This document shows, one piece after another, positions 20,365-29,121 of a stretch of DNA of 64,000 bases. The position numbers were made by a program, and so were the translations under genes. Origin of the DNA: Ignavibacteria bacterium (GTDB taxonomy: Bacteria; Bacteroidota; Ignavibacteria; Ignavibacteriales; Melioribacteraceae); NCBI GenBank assembly GCA_016873835.1, contig VGVY01000001.1, positions 92,129-156,128 on the forward strand, in the 5' to 3' direction. The notes beneath the pieces are model-generated. The model did not search any database and had not been told where the DNA came from. It saw nothing but the letters and a program-made list of their open reading frames with translations. Position 1 is the first letter of the stretch; each line of letters opens with the position of its first letter.

Positions 20365-20853
20365 ATGACAAACAAAATCATAAAGTTATTATTACTTTTC
20401 ATTACTGCCATAATAGTTCAACTGGTTGTTGTTCCTCTAATTTCAATATCTGGTGTGGGACCAAACATCATTGTTATTCTTCTTGTTTACTTTACATTAA
20501 TGAATGGACAAATGTTTGGAACAGTCTTGGGCTTTATTTGCGGTTTTGCTCTTGATTTGATATCAGGAAATGTATTTGGAGTATCGATGCTTTCCTTGAC
20601 GATTTCAGGTTTTATAACCGGCTATTTTTATAATGAACCAAAAGTTGAAGTAACAACATCTTCATTCTTTTTTGTTTTTATTGTATTTTTATGTGCGAGC
20701 ATTGAATCCTTTGTTTTTAATGCTGTCTCTTCTACTAATCCAGAATTCAACTTTCTTTTCCTATTAGTTGAGGGGGCAATTTTACCGGGTATTTTTACAG
20801 CAGCATTAAGTGTATTTAAAATTATTTTTATAAAACGCAAGAGATTTGAATGA
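20365..20853 (+). CDS. mreD: Rod-shape protein MreD
   Basis: Small polytopic inner-membrane protein of the elongasome. It is almost entirely hydrophobic, with about five transmembrane helices, and carries the MreD-like segment GFICGFALDLISGNVFGVSML. Sequence similarity in this family is weak, so the call rests mainly on hydropathy, size (162 residues) and its place between mreC and mrdA. mrdA starts inside its stop codon (ATGA). Confidence 0.9.
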   Translation: MTNKIIKLLLLFITAIIVQLVVVPLISISGVGPNIIVILLVYFTLMNGQMFGTVLGFICGFALDLISGNVFGVSMLSLTISGFITGYFYNEPKVEVTTSSFFFVFIVFLCASIESFVFNAVSSTNPEFNFLFLLVEGAILPGIFTAALSVFKIIFIKRKRFE

Positions 20854-22664
20854 ATGATACACTATTAGATTCCGCAATTAGGCAGAAGATTGTGCTTGTG
20901 GTTATTGTTGGTTTTTTTGCAATTATTGTTCTTCAATTATTCAATATGCAAGTTTTGAACCAACCGGTTTATTCAGAGAAAGCAGATGAGAATAGTGTTA
21001 AACCAATTTATCAAACTGCACCAAGAGGAGTATTCTTCGATAGAAACTTTCAAGTGCTAGTTGGCAATAAACCTTCTTTTACCTTGCGAATCACCCCAGC
21101 CGATTATGACACAAAACTTAATCCCTATATCGAAGCAATTTTAGGTTTTGAAAGCGGATATGTAAATAAAATCTTAAAACAAAACGAACAATATTCAAAA
21201 TATATCCCTAGAAAAATTGCAAAGGATGTTAGTTTCAAAGTAATTGCCTGGTATGAAGAAAATATGAGCAAATTACAAGGTGTTGATTATGTGATTGAAA
21301 CTCAGAGAGATTATTCATTCGGTGTTATGGGTTCTCACTTATTCGGGTATTCAAAAGAAATCTCCTCCGTTGAACTTCAAAAAAGAAGAGATGAATATTC
21401 AATGGGAGACGAAATTGGTTTCAGTGGAATTGAGAAAACGTATGAAAATATTTTAAAAGGCGAAAAGGGTGTAAAGTATGTTTTGGTTGATTCACATCAA
21501 AAAACCATTGGTCAGTACAAAAGTGGAGAAGCAGATGTTAATGCTCTCAAAGGTTTTGATTTAATTTTAACTATTGATAAAGATGCGCAAGTTGCTGCAG
21601 AAAATTCTTTTAAAGATAAACGAGGTGCACTAGTAGCCTTAGATCCAACAAATGGAGAAATAATTGCATTTTTAAGTGCACCAGAATTTAATCTTCAAGA
21701 TTTTGCTTCTGTTACATTAAATGAAATCTGGTTTAAACTTAATAATGATGTAGAAAAACCAATGTTTAATAGAGCAACAATGTCAATTTATTCCCCAGGT
21801 TCTACTTTTAAAATGCTTTCAGCAATTGCTGCACTTGAAGATGGAATAATTGATAGCACTTATAAAGTCAGGTGCGGTGGTGGATTTCAATTTGGTGACC
21901 GGTTTTTTAAATGTTTGCATGTTCACGGAATAGTAGATTTAACAACTGCAATTGAAAAATCATGCAATACATATTTTTATCAACTAATATTAAAAGTTGG
22001 ATTAGACAGATGGGCATCATATTCTAGTGAGTTTGGATTCGGGAAAAAAACTGGTGTTGATATTCCAGAAGAAATCGCTGGTATTTTGCCAACAAGAAAA
22101 TACTATGATAAGGCATTTGGTATAAACAGATGGCCAAAAGGAATTTTAATAAGTTTAGGAATTGGACAAGGGGAATTAAGTGTAACTCCACTTCAATTGG
22201 CACAATATGCAGCATTGTTTGCTAATTATGGAAAAAGTGCTAAGCCTCATTTTCTTAAAGGATACGTTGAAACGAGTAATGGCAAATATTTAGATGTTAA
22301 ACCTCAATTTTTTGATTTAGGAATTAGCAATAGATCCTTTGATATCGTAAGAAATGCTATGTACAAAGTAGTACATGGCTCTGGAACTGCTGGAAATATA
22401 AGGATGGAAGAAATTAAAATTGCTGGTAAAACTGGTACTGCACAAAATCCTCATGGAGATGATCATGCAGTATTTATTGGTTTTGCTCCTTTTGATAATC
22501 CAAAGATTGCAATAGCAGTAATAGTCGAAAACTCTGGTTTTGGCAGTACTAATGCTGCACCTATAGCAAGAGATGTTATTAAAGCCTACTTACTAAAAGA
22601 TAAAATTCAGAATGAAAAGAAATTAGAACTTATTAGTGAGTTGAAAACTAATCGAGGTAATTAA
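20850..22664 (+). CDS. mrdA: Penicillin-binding protein 2 (elongasome transpeptidase)
   Basis: Monofunctional class B PBP that crosslinks peptidoglycan during cell elongation with RodA. It has an N-terminal transmembrane anchor (about residues 13-30) and a dimerisation domain beginning APRGVFFDRNFQVLVGNKPS. The transpeptidase domain has SPGSTFKM (S318, K321), SCNTY (SxN) and GKTGTAQNPHGDDHAVFIGF (KTG). At 604 residues it is typical. It overlaps mreD by four bases, and rodA begins right after its stop. Confidence 0.96.
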   Translation: MNDTLLDSAIRQKIVLVVIVGFFAIIVLQLFNMQVLNQPVYSEKADENSVKPIYQTAPRGVFFDRNFQVLVGNKPSFTLRITPADYDTKLNPYIEAILGFESGYVNKILKQNEQYSKYIPRKIAKDVSFKVIAWYEENMSKLQGVDYVIETQRDYSFGVMGSHLFGYSKEISSVELQKRRDEYSMGDEIGFSGIEKTYENILKGEKGVKYVLVDSHQKTIGQYKSGEADVNALKGFDLILTIDKDAQVAAENSFKDKRGALVALDPTNGEIIAFLSAPEFNLQDFASVTLNEIWFKLNNDVEKPMFNRATMSIYSPGSTFKMLSAIAALEDGIIDSTYKVRCGGGFQFGDRFFKCLHVHGIVDLTTAIEKSCNTYFYQLILKVGLDRWASYSSEFGFGKKTGVDIPEEIAGILPTRKYYDKAFGINRWPKGILISLGIGQGELSVTPLQLAQYAALFANYGKSAKPHFLKGYVETSNGKYLDVKPQFFDLGISNRSFDIVRNAMYKVVHGSGTAGNIRMEEIKIAGKTGTAQNPHGDDHAVFIGFAPFDNPKIAIAVIVENSGFGSTNAAPIARDVIKAYLLKDKIQNEKKLELISELKTNRGN

Positions 22665-23894
22665 TTGCAAATTAATTACAAATTAAATGATCGCTTCGAC
22701 CTTTCAGTATTTTTCTCTGTACTAATTCTTTTGGTTATTGGTTTATTAGCAATCTATAGTTCAACAGTAAATCATCCAACTGCAAGCGGAAATTTTCAAA
22801 AACAATTTTTCTGGGCAGTAATTTCTATTGTTGCATTTTTTATTGTTTACTTTTTACCACAGCAATTATTTAAAATGTCTGCTTTGCCATCTTATGCTGT
22901 ATCACTTTTGTTTTTAATTTTAGTTCTAGTAATTGGTAAAACAGTATATGGTTCAAAGAGTTGGTTAAGTTTTGGACCATTTGGTTTTCAGCCTTCTGAA
23001 TTTGCGAAATTAGGAACTATTTTATGTTTGGCTTATTGGCTTTCTTATAAAGCAAGGGATATTAATAATATTAAGGATATTGGAGTTGCGCTTTCAATTG
23101 GGTTTGTTCCAATTTTACTGATATTGTTAGAGCCTGATACTGGTACCGCAATTGTATTTTCGCTAATAACTTTTTCAATGATCTTTTGGAGTGGTATTAG
23201 TTTATTTGGTTTATTTGTTGTAGTATCTCCCGGAGTTGTTACAGTTGCATCATTGTTTGGAATAATTCCATTTATAATTTCATTGATTGGAGTTATTGCA
23301 GCGTTGATTTTTTTCAAAAGGGATCTCTTTAATAGTGTTACAGTTTTTGTTATGAATTTGGGAGCTAGTTTCTTTTTTGATTATGCTTTTAAAATACTAA
23401 AACCTCATCAACAAAAACGAATTGAATCATTTCTGGATCCCATGGCAGATCCTTTAGGTTCTGGTTATAATGCACTTCAAGCAAAACTTGCAATTGGCTC
23501 CGGTGGAGTTTTTGGAAAAGGATTTTTGGAAGGGAATCAAACACAACTTCGATTTATACCTCAGCAGTGGACTGATTTTATTTATTGTGTAGTGGGCGAA
23601 GAATTTGGTTTTATTGGGAGCATATTGGTTCTGATTTTATTTTTAATTGTATTTATGAGATTGCTTAAAATATCCAACCTTGCTAAAGATAAATTTTCTA
23701 TTCTTGTAACTATAGGCATTTTAAGCTTGCTATTTGCACATTTCGCAATAAACATTGGAATGAATGTAGGTTTAACACCAGTAATTGGATTACCATTACC
23801 ATTTTTGAGTTATGGTGGGAGTTCACTTTTGGTAGATATGGTTATGATTGGAATTGTTTTAAATATTTACCGCAATCGAAAAACTCATACTTAA
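22665..23894 (+). CDS. rodA: RodA, SEDS-family glycosyltransferase
   Basis: Polytopic lipid II polymerase of the elongasome, partner of PBP2. SEDS hallmarks are present: [42 protein letters not shown] and the C-terminal [14 protein letters not shown]. The start is a TTG directly after the mrdA stop. At 409 residues it is about 40 longer than E. coli RodA (370). The extra length lies in the middle, where a long hydrophobic run (about residues 180-215) could add a pair of membrane segments before the conserved [11 protein letters not shown]. Confidence 0.95.
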   Translation: MQINYKLNDRFDLSVFFSVLILLVIGLLAIYSSTVNHPTASGNFQKQFFWAVISIVAFFIVYFLPQQLFKMSALPSYAVSLLFLILVLVIGKTVYGSKSWLSFGPFGFQPSEFAKLGTILCLAYWLSYKARDINNIKDIGVALSIGFVPILLILLEPDTGTAIVFSLITFSMIFWSGISLFGLFVVVSPGVVTVASLFGIIPFIISLIGVIAALIFFKRDLFNSVTVFVMNLGASFFFDYAFKILKPHQQKRIESFLDPMADPLGSGYNALQAKLAIGSGGVFGKGFLEGNQTQLRFIPQQWTDFIYCVVGEEFGFIGSILVLILFLIVFMRLLKISNLAKDKFSILVTIGILSLLFAHFAINIGMNVGLTPVIGLPLPFLSYGGSSLLVDMVMIGIVLNIYRNRKTHT

Positions 23895-23902
23895 AATAAT
23901 CA

Positions 23903-24715
23903 ATGACTGCGCAAGAAAAATTAAAATCAAAGCTCGATAAAAATCTACACATTTGCGTTGGATTAGATTCAGATGTAAATAAGATTCCAAAAAAATTACT
24001 ATCGGAAAAAAATCCAATTCTTGCATTCAATAAATCTATAATTGAAACTACCTATGAATATGCAGCTGCTTACAAAATTAATTTTGCTTTTTATGAAAAA
24101 GACGGATTGAAAGGAATTGAAAATTTAATTTCTACTAAAGAATTAATTCCAAATAATATTTTGACAATAGCTGATGCAAAAAGAGGTGATATCGGGAATA
24201 CGTCCCAAATGTACGCAGAAGCTGTGTTTGGTAATATGAATTTTGATTCAATTACTATTAACCCTTACATGGGATTTGATTCTGTAGAACCTTTTTTAAA
24301 ATATTCGGAGAAATTAATTTTTATCCTTTCATTAACCTCCAATACTGGCTCGGAAGATTTTGAAAAACAGACATTATCAAACGGCGTGTTTTTATATAAA
24401 AGAGTTATCCAAAAAGTTAATGAATGGAATAACTTAAATAATTGCGGACTTGTTTTTGGTGCAACAAATATTTCCGATTTGAAAGAAAGCATACCTTCAT
24501 TTAACAATTTACCAATTTTATTGCCGGGAATTGGAACTCAAGGTGGAAGTTTAACAGAAGTTGTTAATTTGTTTAAAAATGCTGATTATTCAAATTTCAT
24601 GTTAAATGTAAGTAGATCCTTAATCTATTGTGATTCTTCTTTAGACTTTTTAACACATATAAAAAGCGAATTAATTAGACTAAACCAATCAATTGTTCAA
24701 ATTTCCTCGAATTAG
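23903..24715 (+). CDS. pyrF: Orotidine 5'-phosphate decarboxylase (type 2)
   Basis: Decarboxylates OMP to UMP in pyrimidine synthesis. The active-site motif DAKRGDIGNT (D91, K93) is complete, and HICVGLDSDVNKIP opens the barrel. The length (270 residues) and AYKINFAFYE place it in the longer Mycobacterium-like subfamily rather than the 230-residue E. coli type. It follows rodA by eight bases and may be transcribed with the mre operon, though the functions are unrelated. Confidence 0.95.
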   Translation: MTAQEKLKSKLDKNLHICVGLDSDVNKIPKKLLSEKNPILAFNKSIIETTYEYAAAYKINFAFYEKDGLKGIENLISTKELIPNNILTIADAKRGDIGNTSQMYAEAVFGNMNFDSITINPYMGFDSVEPFLKYSEKLIFILSLTSNTGSEDFEKQTLSNGVFLYKRVIQKVNEWNNLNNCGLVFGATNISDLKESIPSFNNLPILLPGIGTQGGSLTEVVNLFKNADYSNFMLNVSRSLIYCDSSLDFLTHIKSELIRLNQSIVQISSN

Positions 24716-24803
24716 AATTAGATTTTAGCCAGATATTGTATTAACTTCATTGCGGATATTCCAAGTGCAGTGAAGAATTATTAAAAGCAGTGTTAATCGA
24801 ACG

Positions 24804-26282
24804 ATGAGTTCAGATACAAAAATCAAAGAAAGCATTCTTTACAATATTTGGTTCAACAAAGAATTCTCCTCTCCATTAATATCTCCTAACGGCGAAGAAA
24901 TTGAAATTCTAGATTCTGGAACTCGAAATGAGGATTCCGGCGGACCTGATTTTAAAAATGCAAGACTTCGAATTGGTAATTTAACTTATGTTGGTGATAT
25001 TGAATTAGATAGAGACTTTGCTGATTGGAAAAATCATGGACATAACATTGATGCAAAATATAACAGCCTAATACTTCATGCAGCTTTATTCAATAAATTT
25101 AAACATCTATATGTCTATACTCGCAATGGAAGGAAAGTGCCATCTGTCTGTTTATCTACTTTTATTAACTCTGAAGTAATATCTACTTTAGGTAAACAAA
25201 AAACGGATAATGTAAAATCAAAAAATCGATTGAAATGTTTTGACCTTAATTCAAGTATTAATGAAAGTGAAAAACAGAAACTGCTTATGAATTATGGCAT
25301 TCAAAGGTATAATAAAAAATGTAAAAAAATTTTTAATCGTTTAAAAGAAATCCATTATGTAAATAATTTGAAAATAAAGGAACCAAGTATAGGTTACGAA
25401 CTCCCACAAGATTTTTATGAGAGGCAATTTAAAAGATCGGAGTTATCCAATAAGGAAAGTTGGCAGCAATTGTTATATGAGTTAATATTTGAAGGGCTTG
25501 GTTATTCAAAAAATAAAACTCAAATGAATCAGCTTGCGCAGTTAGCTAATGTCAATTTTTTACGATCTTTAGGCAATGGACAGTCCTCAGTTGAGAAATA
25601 TGAGACAGCTCTTTTGAATATCGCCGGATTAATTATTAATGAAGAGAAAAAAATTGATGATGAATCTCATAAATATTTGGAGCAATCTAGTATTAAGTGG
25701 GGCGCAATTAAAGAAAAATACGATAATAGATTAATGGATAGTTCTCAGTGGCATTTTTTTAGACTAAGACCTCAAAATTTCCCAACAATTAGAATTGCTG
25801 CTGGTGCAATAATTGTAAATGAAATCATCAATAATAATTTAATTGGAGTAATTGCTAAAAAATTAAAGGAGATCCACAATTTATCAGTATTAGTTAATTC
25901 ATTAAGATCTTTGCTTGTGATAAAAGCAAATGGATTTTGGAAAACACATTATGTGATTGGACAGAAATCGAATGATGAAATTAAATATTTTGTTGGGATT
26001 GCTAGATCAGATGAATTAGTGGTAAATGTTGTACTCCCATTTTTTTCAGTCTATTTTGAAATTTTTGAACAAAAAAATCTATCTAAAAAAATTTTGAAAA
26101 TGTACAGTATTTATGAACAAAAAAGTGATAATCAAATTCTATCTGAAGTCAGCATTTCGCTAGATATTAAAAATGAATTGAAAAGAACTGTTATTTCGCA
26201 AGGAATGATAGAATTATTTAGAAATTACTGTTCAAAAAATAAATGCTTGGAATGTGAAATTGGAAAGATAGTGTTTAATTAA
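24804..26282 (+). CDS. DUF2851 family protein
   Basis: Member of DUF2851, a family of unknown function found mostly in Bacteroidota and relatives. Recognisable blocks are LYNIWFNKEF, NEDSGGPDFKNARLRIGNLT, VGDIELDRDFADWKNHGH and SLILHAALF. The C-terminus has three closely spaced cysteines (YCSKNKCLECEIGK) that could bind a metal. No signal peptide or membrane segment is visible, so it is probably cytoplasmic. The ORF converges with bfn and their ends overlap by four bases. I can assign no function. Confidence 0.8.
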   Translation: MSSDTKIKESILYNIWFNKEFSSPLISPNGEEIEILDSGTRNEDSGGPDFKNARLRIGNLTYVGDIELDRDFADWKNHGHNIDAKYNSLILHAALFNKFKHLYVYTRNGRKVPSVCLSTFINSEVISTLGKQKTDNVKSKNRLKCFDLNSSINESEKQKLLMNYGIQRYNKKCKKIFNRLKEIHYVNNLKIKEPSIGYELPQDFYERQFKRSELSNKESWQQLLYELIFEGLGYSKNKTQMNQLAQLANVNFLRSLGNGQSSVEKYETALLNIAGLIINEEKKIDDESHKYLEQSSIKWGAIKEKYDNRLMDSSQWHFFRLRPQNFPTIRIAAGAIIVNEIINNNLIGVIAKKLKEIHNLSVLVNSLRSLLVIKANGFWKTHYVIGQKSNDEIKYFVGIARSDELVVNVVLPFFSVYFEIFEQKNLSKKILKMYSIYEQKSDNQILSEVSISLDIKNELKRTVISQGMIELFRNYCSKNKCLECEIGKIVFN

Positions 26283-26881
26283 TTTTGTACTCCACCCATT
26301 TTTTTTATTTCATCTCTTAATTTAGCGGCTCGTTCATAATCCTCTTTTTCTATTGCTTCTCTTAATTGATTCTGTAATTGTGCCAATTTTGTTTCTTGAA
26401 CATTTTTTTTACGACTTTTTGGTTCGGTTTCTTCAAGTTTGTCTTCAGGAAAAGACTCTTCAGCCTCTTCACTTGATGGAACAAATCCAGCAATCCTCAT
26501 CACTTCTTCGGAAACATAAAGCGGGGCTCCAGTTCTAACTGCGATTGCAATTGCATCACTTGGCCTGGAATCAATTTCATTAGTTAAAGTTGCAAATTGA
26601 ATTTTGATCTTTGCATAAAAAGTATTTTCTCTCAACTCATCTATAATAATTTCTGAAATTGTTGCGCCAAGGTTATCAACTACATTTTTTAATAGATCAT
26701 GTGTTAAAGGTCTAGGTGGTTTTATTCCTTCCATTTCCAGGGCAATTGACTGTGCCTCAAATGAACCAATAATTATTGGAAGTCGCCTTACTCCGTAAAT
26801 TTCCTTAAGTAATAGTGCATATGCTCCGCCAGCTGAAGGACTGGCGGATAACCCTAATATTTCAACTTGAACCTTGTTCAA
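26279..26881 (-). CDS. Bifunctional nuclease (DUF151) with C-terminal UVR motif
   Basis: The first 130 residues match the bifunctional nuclease/DUF151 domain (VEILGLSASPSAGGAYALLL, RRLPIIIGSFEAQSIAL, EIDSRPSDAIAIAVRTGAPL). Some family members are reported to have DNase and RNase activity. The C-terminus has a UVR helical hairpin (REAIEKEDYERAAKLRDEIK), the motif by which UvrB and UvrC interact; here it may mediate protein contacts. The linker is acidic (EEAEESFPEDKLEETE). It is separated by three bases from etfA upstream and probably shares its transcript. Confidence 0.85.
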   Translation of the reverse strand: MNKVQVEILGLSASPSAGGAYALLLKEIYGVRRLPIIIGSFEAQSIALEMEGIKPPRPLTHDLLKNVVDNLGATISEIIIDELRENTFYAKIKIQFATLTNEIDSRPSDAIAIAVRTGAPLYVSEEVMRIAGFVPSSEEAEESFPEDKLEETEPKSRKKNVQETKLAQLQNQLREAIEKEDYERAAKLRDEIKKMGGVQN

Positions 26882-26884
26882 TTG

Positions 26885-27853
26885 CTATGCCTTAATTTTT
26901 TTTATTTCACTTATAAGCGTTGGAACAACTTCAAATAAATCTCCAACAATTCCATAGTCAGCTACTTGGAAAATCGGTGCATCTTTATCCTTATTAATTG
27001 CTACTATATATTTTGAAGATCGCATACCGGCTAAATGTTGAATTGCACCAGAAATTCCAAGTGCAATATATAAAGTAGGAGAAACCGTTTTGCCAGTTTG
27101 CCCGACTTGTTCGCTGTGAGATCTCCACCCAGCATCAACAACAGCTCTTGATGCACCACAAGCAGCACCAAGTGTGTCTGCTAATTCTTCAACTAATTTG
27201 AAATGTTCCGGTCCCTTTATTCCTCTTCCGCCGGAAACTATAATATCAGCTTCAGCAACATCAATTTTCCCTTCAGATTTTTTCAAATCAATTGTTTTAG
27301 TAGAAAGATTTGGTTCAGTTACATTAGTAATAACTACATCTGCTTTATTCTCATCTGGTGTTCCAGCATTAAAAACATTTGGACGCAGAGTAATAACCTT
27401 TCTTGGGCTAGCTATCTTTAAATCTAGAAGTGTTTTACCTCCATAAATTGGTCTGGTAACAACTAAACCATCTGGTAGCAAGTCAAAAAAAATGCAGTCC
27501 GTAACAACACCACAATCAAGTTTCGCAGCCACTCTGGGGGCAAGATCTTTTCCAATTGATGTATTAGAAAATAGTATTACATCAAAGTCATTTTCTTTTA
27601 TGAATTCATATACAAGATTAGCGTAAGCACTAGGAGAATAATTTTCCAACTCAGAATTTTTTAAGTGGGTAACTTTTGCAGTACCAAAACCACCACTAAC
27701 TTCTAAATTATCTATTTCATTACCAATTGCAACTGCTTCAAGTAAAAGAGATTGTTTTTTTGCGATTTCAGAAGCGGCTTTGATAGCTTCCAATGATGAT
27801 TTTTTTATTTGTCCATTTCTCTGTTCGATAAAGACTAAAATTTTATTTGCCAT
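26885..27853 (-). CDS. etfA: Electron transfer flavoprotein, alpha subunit
   Basis: FAD-binding subunit of ETF, which passes electrons from acyl-CoA and other dehydrogenases to the quinone pool. The C-terminal FAD domain is well conserved (SRAVVDAGWRSHSEQVGQTG, YIALGISGAIQHLAGM, VADYGIVGDLFEVVP). At 322 residues it is the usual length. It lies nine bases after etfB on the same strand, so both subunits are made together. No acyl-CoA dehydrogenase or ETF-quinone oxidoreductase gene is near, but an acyl-CoA ligase gene lies at 31.8 kb. Confidence 0.95.
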   Translation of the reverse strand: MANKILVFIEQRNGQIKKSSLEAIKAASEIAKKQSLLLEAVAIGNEIDNLEVSGGFGTAKVTHLKNSELENYSPSAYANLVYEFIKENDFDVILFSNTSIGKDLAPRVAAKLDCGVVTDCIFFDLLPDGLVVTRPIYGGKTLLDLKIASPRKVITLRPNVFNAGTPDENKADVVITNVTEPNLSTKTIDLKKSEGKIDVAEADIIVSGGRGIKGPEHFKLVEELADTLGAACGASRAVVDAGWRSHSEQVGQTGKTVSPTLYIALGISGAIQHLAGMRSSKYIVAINKDKDAPIFQVADYGIVGDLFEVVPTLISEIKKIKA

Positions 27854-27862
27854 TTTGTCCCC

Positions 27863-28609
27863 TTAAATTACTTTTGCTTCTTCACGTAATAATCTGACTA
27901 ATTCTGGAACAGCACTAGAATCAGTACCAATGATTTTACCCGGTTGTTTAGGTGCGGGTTTCTTCATTCCTATTACTTCAGTAAAGTTATTTGGTTTAGC
28001 TAAAGTTTTTTCTTCAATTACTTTTTTCTTGGCAGCCATAATTCCTTTTAATGAAGCATAGCGTGGATCATTTAATCCTTTTTGAGTTGTAATAACTGCT
28101 GGTAATAAAGTTTCCACAACCTCTTTTCCGCCTTCTATCTCTCTGTCTGCAATAATCTTATTTTCTTTCAACTCAAATTCTACGACTACACTTACACAAT
28201 TGTAATTAAGTAGTTCTGCAGTCAATTGACCTACAATGGAATTATCAAAGTCTACTGATTGCTTCCCAAAAAAGACAAGTCCAGAATTCTGAGCTTTGAT
28301 CTCAGCAGCTAAAGCTTTTGCCACAGATAAAGAGTCATAATATTCTTCGGTTTTAAGTAGAACTGCGTTGTCAATTCCCATTGCCAATGCTTTCCTGAGA
28401 GTCTCTTTGTTAGATTCATTTCCGAGACTGATTGCAATTGTATCGCCACCAAATTTTTCCTTGGTTTTTAGTGCTTCCTCTATTGCAAATTCATCGTATG
28501 GATTAACAACATAAGTCACTCCAGTATTATCAATAGATTTTCCGTCACTGCTTATATTTATTTTTGCAGCCGTATCTGGAACGTGATTTACACATACAGC
28601 TATTTTCAT
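27863..28609 (-). CDS. etfB: Electron transfer flavoprotein, beta subunit
   Basis: AMP-binding partner subunit of ETF. It starts MKIAVCVNHVPDTAAKINIS and has VNPYDEFAIEEALKTKEKFG, then FFGKQSVDFDNSIVGQLTAE, as in the beta family. At 248 residues it is standard. GGAGGT just before the ATG at 28609 supports the start. It is the promoter-proximal gene of etfB-etfA-bfn, transcribed away from clpS. Confidence 0.95.
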   Translation of the reverse strand: MKIAVCVNHVPDTAAKINISSDGKSIDNTGVTYVVNPYDEFAIEEALKTKEKFGGDTIAISLGNESNKETLRKALAMGIDNAVLLKTEEYYDSLSVAKALAAEIKAQNSGLVFFGKQSVDFDNSIVGQLTAELLNYNCVSVVVEFELKENKIIADREIEGGKEVVETLLPAVITTQKGLNDPRYASLKGIMAAKKKVIEEKTLAKPNNFTEVIGMKKPAPKQPGKIIGTDSSAVPELVRLLREEAKVI

Positions 28610-28733
28610 TAGACCTCCAAATATGTTCTAAGTTACTCTAAAGTAAAATTATCATTCTCTAATTTCAATGCACAATATAATTAAAATTTTTTTTTAGGCG
28701 CTATTTTTATAATTTTAATTAACAAATTGAAAA
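28610..28733. promoter_or_regulatory. Divergent intergenic region, etfB / clpS
   Basis: These 124 AT-rich bases separate etfB (minus) from clpS (plus) and must carry both promoters. The etfB side has a strong GGAGG. A run of nine T residues lies near 28688-28696. I cannot place the promoter boxes with confidence. Confidence 0.4.
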
Positions 28734-29024
28734 ATGATGCTAGAAAAAAATCCAAATGAAGTTGTTGAAGAAATTATTGAAGATACAACATCTGTAATAC
28801 ATCCATATAAAGTATTATTATTCAATGATGATATTCACTCATTCGAGGAAGTAATAAATCAACTAATTAAAGCTGTAAAGTGTACTTTTGAAGAAGCAAG
28901 AGATTATGCATTTGAAGCCCATGTCAAAGGGAAAGCAGTGGTATTTAATGGGGATCTTTCCGTATGTTTAAAAGTAACTTCAATTCTTGAAGAAATTGCC
29001 CTTCATACTCAGATTATTACGTAA
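28734..29024 (+). CDS. clpS: ClpS-like Clp protease adaptor
   Basis: Small adaptor (96 residues) expected to bind N-degron substrates and pass them to ClpA or ClpC. The ClpS core is seen in YKVLLFNDDIHSFEEVINQL (NDD being the substrate alpha-amino contact), EARDYAFEAHVKGKAVVF and the C-terminal ILEEIALHTQIIT. The acidic N-terminal 25 residues are the usual flexible extension. No Clp ATPase gene is next to it. A YchF-like gene follows about 100 bases later with its own ribosome binding site. Confidence 0.88.
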   Translation: MMLEKNPNEVVEEIIEDTTSVIHPYKVLLFNDDIHSFEEVINQLIKAVKCTFEEARDYAFEAHVKGKAVVFNGDLSVCLKVTSILEEIALHTQIIT

Positions 29025-29101
29025 TTTGATTCTAAATTCGCTTTTATAGCTCTCGACTGAAATTTTTTTTATAATTTTGCATTGCATTAAAAAAAGTTTT
29101 T

Positions 29102-29121
29102 AAGATTACCAAAGAGGTATA
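29102..29121 (+). promoter_or_regulatory. Ribosome binding site of the YchF-like gene
   Basis: AGAGGTATA stands directly before the ATG at 29122. Upstream, TATAATTTTG (about 29069-29078) resembles the Bacteroidota -7 box TAnnTTTG, but I see no matching -33 element. Confidence 0.35.
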
